Assembly: GCF_963664915.1 (NCBI RefSeq)
Contig: NZ_OY761810.1
Coordinates: 2,990,661 to 3,054,660, forward strand
Direction of reading: 5' to 3'
Origin: an uncultured Caproiciproducens sp.
GTDB taxonomy: Bacteria > Bacillota > Clostridia > Oscillospirales > Acutalibacteraceae
DNA: 64,000 bases
Position numbers and translations under genes: made by a program. The notes beneath the pieces were generated by a model. That model was not told where the DNA came from. It did not search any database and was given only the letters and a program-made list of their open reading frames with translations. Below, one piece after another: positions 60,368-64,000 of the stretch; the stretch's first letter is position 1, and each line of letters opens with the position of its first letter.

Positions 60368-61495
60368 TTATTCTATATTTTCACCGAGCGCGTCAAGGCT
60401 CTGCGCTTTCAGGTAAGCGTTGATGAACCCATCCAGATCGCCGTCCATCACAGCGTTGATATTGCCGGACTCGAAGCCGGTGCGGTGATCCTTTACCAGC
60501 GTGTAGGGCATAAAAACATACGAACGGATCTGTGAGCCCCATGCGATTTCTTTTTGAACGCCCTTAATATCTTCAATGCGCTCCAGATTTTCACGCTCTT
60601 TAATCTCAACCAGCTTTGACTTCAGCATTCTCATGGCGACATCGCGATTTTGGTACTGGCTGCGCTCAACCTGGCAGGAAACCACAACCCCCGTTGGAAT
60701 ATGGGTGAGCCGCACAGCGGAAGAGGTCTTGTTAACCTTCTGACCGCCAGCACCGCTCGCACGGTAAACGTCCATCTTAATATCTTCCGGATTGATTTCG
60801 ACTTCAACATCATCATCGATTTCCGGCATCACTTCAAGGGAGGCAAACGAGGTGTGCCGTCTTCCCGAGGCATCAAACGGCGATATACGGACAAGCCTGT
60901 GAACGCCGACTTCGCTTTTTAGAAAACCATAGGCGTTCAACCCTTCAACTAAAATACTGGCGCTTTTTAGGCCGGCTTCTTCGCCGTCAAGATAATCCAG
61001 CGTTTCCACCTTGTAGCCGTGGCGCTCGCCCCAGCGGCAGTACATGCGGTAAAGCATTTCAGCCCAGTCCTGTGCTTCGGTGCCGCCGGCGCCCGCATGG
61101 AATGTTAAGATTGCATTCTTGCTGTCGTATTCGCCTGAAAGCAGCGTTGAAAGGCGCTGTGCTTCAAGCCCCGACTGGAACTTCTGCATTTCCTCCTGCG
61201 CTTCCGGCAAGAGGGAAAGGTCGCCTTCCTCATCGGCAAGCTCAATTAAAGCAAGCGTATCGCCATACGCATTCTTCAGTCGTTCATATGCGGCAGCTTT
61301 ATTTTTCAGCATACTGGAACGCTGCAAAACTTTCTGTGAATTGCTCATGTCATCCCAAAAACCGGGCTGAGCGGCTTTCTCGTCGAGCTTTGCAATTTCT
61401 TCACGCATGCTTTCAAGCCCAAGGGCTTCAGCCAAATCCTTTAAATCCGGCTCAAGTTCCTGCAACGCAAGCTTCATTTCTTCAAATTGCAGCAT
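60368..61495 (-). CDS. prfB: peptide chain release factor 2
   Basis: 375 residues, full length in one frame. The UGA-reading SPF tripeptide is in VRISPFDASGRR, and the catalytic GGQ in YRASGAGGQKVNKTSSAVRL. RF2 ends translation at UGA and UAA. In most bacteria prfB has an early in-frame TGA and a +1 frameshift for self-control; here the corresponding codons read CTT GGG CTT GAA with no stop, so that control is absent. RBS AAAGGATG. Ends at a bidirectional terminator. Confidence 0.95.
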   Translation of the reverse strand: MLQFEEMKLALQELEPDLKDLAEALGLESMREEIAKLDEKAAQPGFWDDMSNSQKVLQRSSMLKNKAAAYERLKNAYGDTLALIELADEEGDLSLLPEAQEEMQKFQSGLEAQRLSTLLSGEYDSKNAILTFHAGAGGTEAQDWAEMLYRMYCRWGERHGYKVETLDYLDGEEAGLKSASILVEGLNAYGFLKSEVGVHRLVRISPFDASGRRHTSFASLEVMPEIDDDVEVEINPEDIKMDVYRASGAGGQKVNKTSSAVRLTHIPTGVVVSCQVERSQYQNRDVAMRMLKSKLVEIKERENLERIEDIKGVQKEIAWGSQIRSYVFMPYTLVKDHRTGFESGNINAVMDGDLDGFINAYLKAQSLDALGENIE

Positions 61496-61668
61496 AATAT
61501 CATCCTTTAAATCATTATCTTTAAAATCCGGTTAACTTAGTAAGTATAAATTATTTTGTGTATAATGTAAAGATGAATTTGCAGACAGGACGCCCTTCTG
61601 TTTCGCTTTCATCCGGGGCTTGCCGGACAGCCAATTGTGAATTAGATGAAAACTTATTGAATATATTA

Positions 61669-61697
61669 TTGAAGTTTCCTTCGAAATTATATACAAT
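61669..61697 (+). promoter_or_regulatory. promoter of the RING-like membrane protein gene
   Basis: TTGAAG (61669-61674), 17-base spacer, TACAAT (61692-61697), 44 bases before the ATG. The rest of the 245-base gap upstream holds nothing I can name. Confidence 0.5.
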
Positions 61698-61740
61698 AGG
61701 TGAATATACATGTTTGATATCTAATATGGGAGGATAAACT

Positions 61741-62820
61741 ATGATTGACTATACAGGTTTAAACTGCCCTGTTTGCGGAAAGCCCTTTACACAAAACGAT
61801 GATATTGTGGTTTGCCCCGAGTGCGGCGCTCCGTATCATCGGGAGTGCTACGCACAGGCGGGCAAATGCGTTTTTTCCGATAAACATGGCTCACATACCG
61901 CTTGGACTCCGCCGGAACAGGAAACAAAGGCCGTGAAAGAAACAGAAAACGAAGCGGGAAGCAGAAATAAGCGCTGCCCGCGCTGCGGTAGCATGAACTC
62001 ACAGAACGCAATGTTCTGTGACCACTGCGGCCAATCGCTGACGATGAACCAGCAGGATGTTGCCGGTTTCCCCCCAACCGGAAGTTTTCCGCAGAATGGG
62101 TTTCCACCGAACAATTTCCCACAAAACGGCTTCCCGCCGACAGGAGGCCCCTTCCCGCAGGGTCAGCCGATGCCGTTTATCCTTGATCCAATGGGAGGCG
62201 TAAACCCCAATGAACCAATCGATAATATTCCTGCGGGGGATGTTGCAAAGCTGGTACAGAGCAATACACAATATTATCTGCCTTCATTCCTGAAATTAAA
62301 ACGTTTTAACAGGAACCGCTTTAATTTCAGCGCATTTCTGTTTTCGGGCGGCTGGATGCTGTACCGCAAGCAATACAAAACAGGCTCGGTAATTACCGCA
62401 ATCATGAGTGTAATGTATCTGATTTCCACGTATGTGTCCGTTCATTTTTCCATGCCGCTTTTTGAATCCCTTCTCCAGCAGCAGGGAATCGCGGCAGATA
62501 CGGTTTCACCCACTTACTCACAGCTTCTTCAAGTGTCGGAACTGATAGCACAGCAGCCGGTCCAGCAGATCCTTCTTTTCTGCGTGCCGACCTTTATTGC
62601 GATTATTCAGATCATTATTATGCTGATTGTAGGTTTTAACGGCAATAAATGGTACTTAAAACATTGCATCAGCAAAATCGAACAGATCCATCAGGAAACC
62701 CCGGAAGCGACCCGCGCCGCCATTCGGCTGCAGGAACAAGGGGGCGTAAACACTTCTCTTGCAATCTGCCTCTTAATTTGTTATATGATTGTGATATACC
62801 TTCCTCAAATAGTATTTTGA
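61741..62820 (+). CDS. RING-like zinc protein with DUF2628-type membrane domain
   Basis: 359 residues, RBS GGGAGGAT. N-terminal RING-like zinc domain (CPVC at about 9-12, CPEC at 26-29, HREC and a further C to 45), then a second zinc ribbon RCPRCGSMN and FCDHCG (about 78-96), then a Pro/Phe/Asn-rich repeat region (GSFPQNGFPPNNFPQNGF) of about 50 residues, then a membrane domain with three or four segments (about 195-355). Such domain orders are typical of clostridial membrane proteins of unknown role. Likely zinc-dependent membrane organiser; that is inference. Confidence 0.7.
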   Translation: MIDYTGLNCPVCGKPFTQNDDIVVCPECGAPYHRECYAQAGKCVFSDKHGSHTAWTPPEQETKAVKETENEAGSRNKRCPRCGSMNSQNAMFCDHCGQSLTMNQQDVAGFPPTGSFPQNGFPPNNFPQNGFPPTGGPFPQGQPMPFILDPMGGVNPNEPIDNIPAGDVAKLVQSNTQYYLPSFLKLKRFNRNRFNFSAFLFSGGWMLYRKQYKTGSVITAIMSVMYLISTYVSVHFSMPLFESLLQQQGIAADTVSPTYSQLLQVSELIAQQPVQQILLFCVPTFIAIIQIIIMLIVGFNGNKWYLKHCISKIEQIHQETPEATRAAIRLQEQGGVNTSLAICLLICYMIVIYLPQIVF

Positions 62821-62840
62821 ATTAATTAGGAGCTGTAAAA

Positions 62841-63716
62841 ATGAAAGTAACAAAAGCTGTAATTCCGGCTGCCGGCTTAGGAACCCGCGTGCTGCCGGCA
62901 ACCAAATCCATGCCAAAAGAAATGCTGCCAATCGTGGACAAGCCGGCCATTCAGTATATTGTGGAGGAAGCGGTTCATTCCGGCATCAAAGATATTCTGA
63001 TTATCACCAACCGAGGCAAAGGACTGATTGAAGATCACTTTGACCGCGTTCCGGAGCTTGAAGCAAAACTGACCAGCGGCGGCCCGGAAAAGGAGAAAAT
63101 TCTAAAGGAAATTATAGATATCTCCCATGAGGCAAATATCTATTTTGTGCGTCAAAAGGAAACCCGCGGCCTCGGTCACGCCGTGAACTGTGCCCGCTCC
63201 TTTGTCGGAAATGAACCGTTTGCAGTTCTGTACGGGGACGATGTCATCATCGGCGAGGATCCTGCGTGCGGCCAGCTGATCCGGGCTTACAACGAGTTCG
63301 GCAAAGGGGTTTTGGGTGTAAAGCAGGTAACAGCCGAAGCAATTACCAAATACAGTTCTTTAAAGGTCGATCCTATTCATGACAACTATTTTAACTGCAC
63401 GGATATGATTGAAAAACCTGCACCCGATAAAATCATGTCGCTGTACTCTATTCTGGGCAGATGCATTCTGACACCGGATATCTTCGATATTTTGGATCGG
63501 ACACAACCCGGCGCAGGCGGCGAAATTCAGCTGACCGACGCAATGTGTGCTCTGGCGCGCTCTGTCGGAATGGTTGCGGTCGACTTTACCGGAAAACGTT
63601 ACGACATGGGAAACAAGCTGGGAATTATGCAGGCGCAGGTCGAAGTCGCGCTGAAGCACCCGGATATTGGGCAGGAATTCAAAGCATACCTTAAAGAGCT
63701 TTGCAAAACGCTGTAA
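62841..63716 (+). CDS. galU: UTP-glucose-1-phosphate uridylyltransferase
   Basis: 291 residues. Nucleotide site VIPAAGLGTRVLPATKSMPK (about 6-25), EMLPIVDKPAIQYIVEEA, the Mg-binding VLYGDDVI (about 131-138), VEKPxP-like IEKPAPDKI, and LGRCILTPDIF are all present. It makes UDP-glucose for surface polysaccharide and glycolipid synthesis, connecting to the sugar transferase and ligase-like genes of this window. Starts 20 bases after the membrane protein gene with RBS AGGAGCTG, so likely one transcript. Confidence 0.95.
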   Translation: MKVTKAVIPAAGLGTRVLPATKSMPKEMLPIVDKPAIQYIVEEAVHSGIKDILIITNRGKGLIEDHFDRVPELEAKLTSGGPEKEKILKEIIDISHEANIYFVRQKETRGLGHAVNCARSFVGNEPFAVLYGDDVIIGEDPACGQLIRAYNEFGKGVLGVKQVTAEAITKYSSLKVDPIHDNYFNCTDMIEKPAPDKIMSLYSILGRCILTPDIFDILDRTQPGAGGEIQLTDAMCALARSVGMVAVDFTGKRYDMGNKLGIMQAQVEVALKHPDIGQEFKAYLKELCKTL

Positions 63717-63723
63717 ATTAGTC

Positions 63724-63752
63724 TTGACTTCATAAAGTCAGACTGCTATAAT
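63724..63752 (+). promoter_or_regulatory. promoter of the rpsF operon
   Basis: TTGACT (63724-63729), 17-base spacer, TATAAT (63747-63752), 84 bases before the rpsF ATG. One of the best promoters of the window. Confidence 0.88.
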
Positions 63753-63835
63753 TACTCTGTTAAGCCGCTATTTTCGGCTTACTATCCTTGCTCCGAATTT
63801 ATTTCGGGGCCAAAGTCCAAAAGGAGGTGCAAATA
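63753..63835 (+). promoter_or_regulatory. rpsF leader with two hairpins
   Basis: Two stem-loops: AAGCCG/CGGCTT (63762-63780) and GCTCCGAA/TTCGGGGC (63790-63810), then RBS AAGGAGGTG. The rpsF operon of many bacteria is controlled by S6:S18 binding to its leader; the CCG parts in the loops fit but proof needs structure comparison. Confidence 0.45.
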
Positions 63836-64000
63836 ATGTCAGATGTAAAGAATTCTTATGAAACCGTATTTATCCTTTCCACAAAGTTGGGTGAGGATGC
63901 AGTCACCGCACTGGTTCAGAAGTTCAAGGATTTGATTGAGGCAAACGGTACCATCGACAGCATTGATGAATGGGGAAAGCGCAGACTTGCGTACCCAATT
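63836..64000 (+). CDS. rpsF: 30S ribosomal protein S6 (partial, cut by window end)
   Basis: First 55 codons only. YETVFILSTKLGEDAV and IDEWGKRRLAYPI are the S6 family lines. RBS AAGGAGGTG is 6 bases before the ATG. It normally is followed by ssb and rpsR, which would be beyond the window. S6 binds 16S rRNA with S18 in the small subunit. Expected total length is about 95 residues. Confidence 0.96.
   Translation, partial: MSDVKNSYETVFILSTKLGEDAVTALVQKFKDLIEANGTIDSIDEWGKRRLAYPI

Overview
The window looks like a Gram-positive, spore-forming Clostridia chromosome (Firmicutes), probably an Oscillospiraceae-type genome. The evidence is strong AGGAGG-type ribosome binding sites with frequent GTG/TTG starts, a DnaD plus DnaI-like pair, a LysM-GH18 protein of the spore-cortex type, and PBSX/SPP1-like phage genes. 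The family-level placement is inference from overall gene flavour, not a measured result.

Positions 1 to about 32180 are an integrated, contractile-tailed (PBSX-like) prophage. Its right end lies between a tyrosine integrase (30947-32050) and the 3' end of tRNA-Leu(UAA) (32179-32265). No second copy of the tRNA end is visible at the left, so the left end is probably outside the window. From right to left: integrase; ImmA-like peptidase and CI-like repressor (+ strand); a control region with two face-to-face promoters, each holding an operator; then a long leftward (- strand) set. That set holds early/recombination genes (DUF2800 nuclease, DUF2815 ssDNA-binding protein, small Cys-rich proteins), replication (DNA polymerase A, VapE primase-helicase, VRR-NUC, SNF2), a DUF1492 late regulator, packaging (TerS, TerL, portal), a MuF-type head protein with a C-terminal nuclease-like toxin and overlapping immunity gene, scaffold, capsid, connectors, sheath, tube, tail chaperone with a -1 frameshift, tape measure, baseplate start, endolysin and holin. 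The baseplate wedge and tail-fibre genes are missing: the 5' part of an xkdQ-like gene is fused out of frame to the 3' end of an xkdX-like gene, so the prophage is probably defective for plaque formation.

Positions 32180-64000 are ordinary chromosome. They carry envelope and polysaccharide genes (M23 peptidase, sugar transferase, O-antigen-ligase-like protein, polysaccharide deacetylase, GalU, PgeF), sugar entry (ROK glucokinase plus aldose epimerase), a heterodimeric ABC exporter divergent from a LysR regulator, two P-type ATPases (MgtA-like and CtpE-like), a LysM-GH18 cortex-type hydrolase, a radical SAM protein, an exonuclease, TypA/BipA, tRNA-Gly(GCC), DnaD/DnaI-like replication proteins, release factor 2 without the usual frameshift, a RING-like membrane protein, and the start of rpsF at the right edge.

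The most interesting items are the toxin-immunity pair in the head operon, an autonomous small gene (moron) with its own promoter and terminator inside the tail operon, the face-to-face switch region, an iteron-like repeat cluster next to the primase gene, the baseplate deletion, and a deleted merR/tipA-like pseudogene that still has its 19-bp-spacer promoter.
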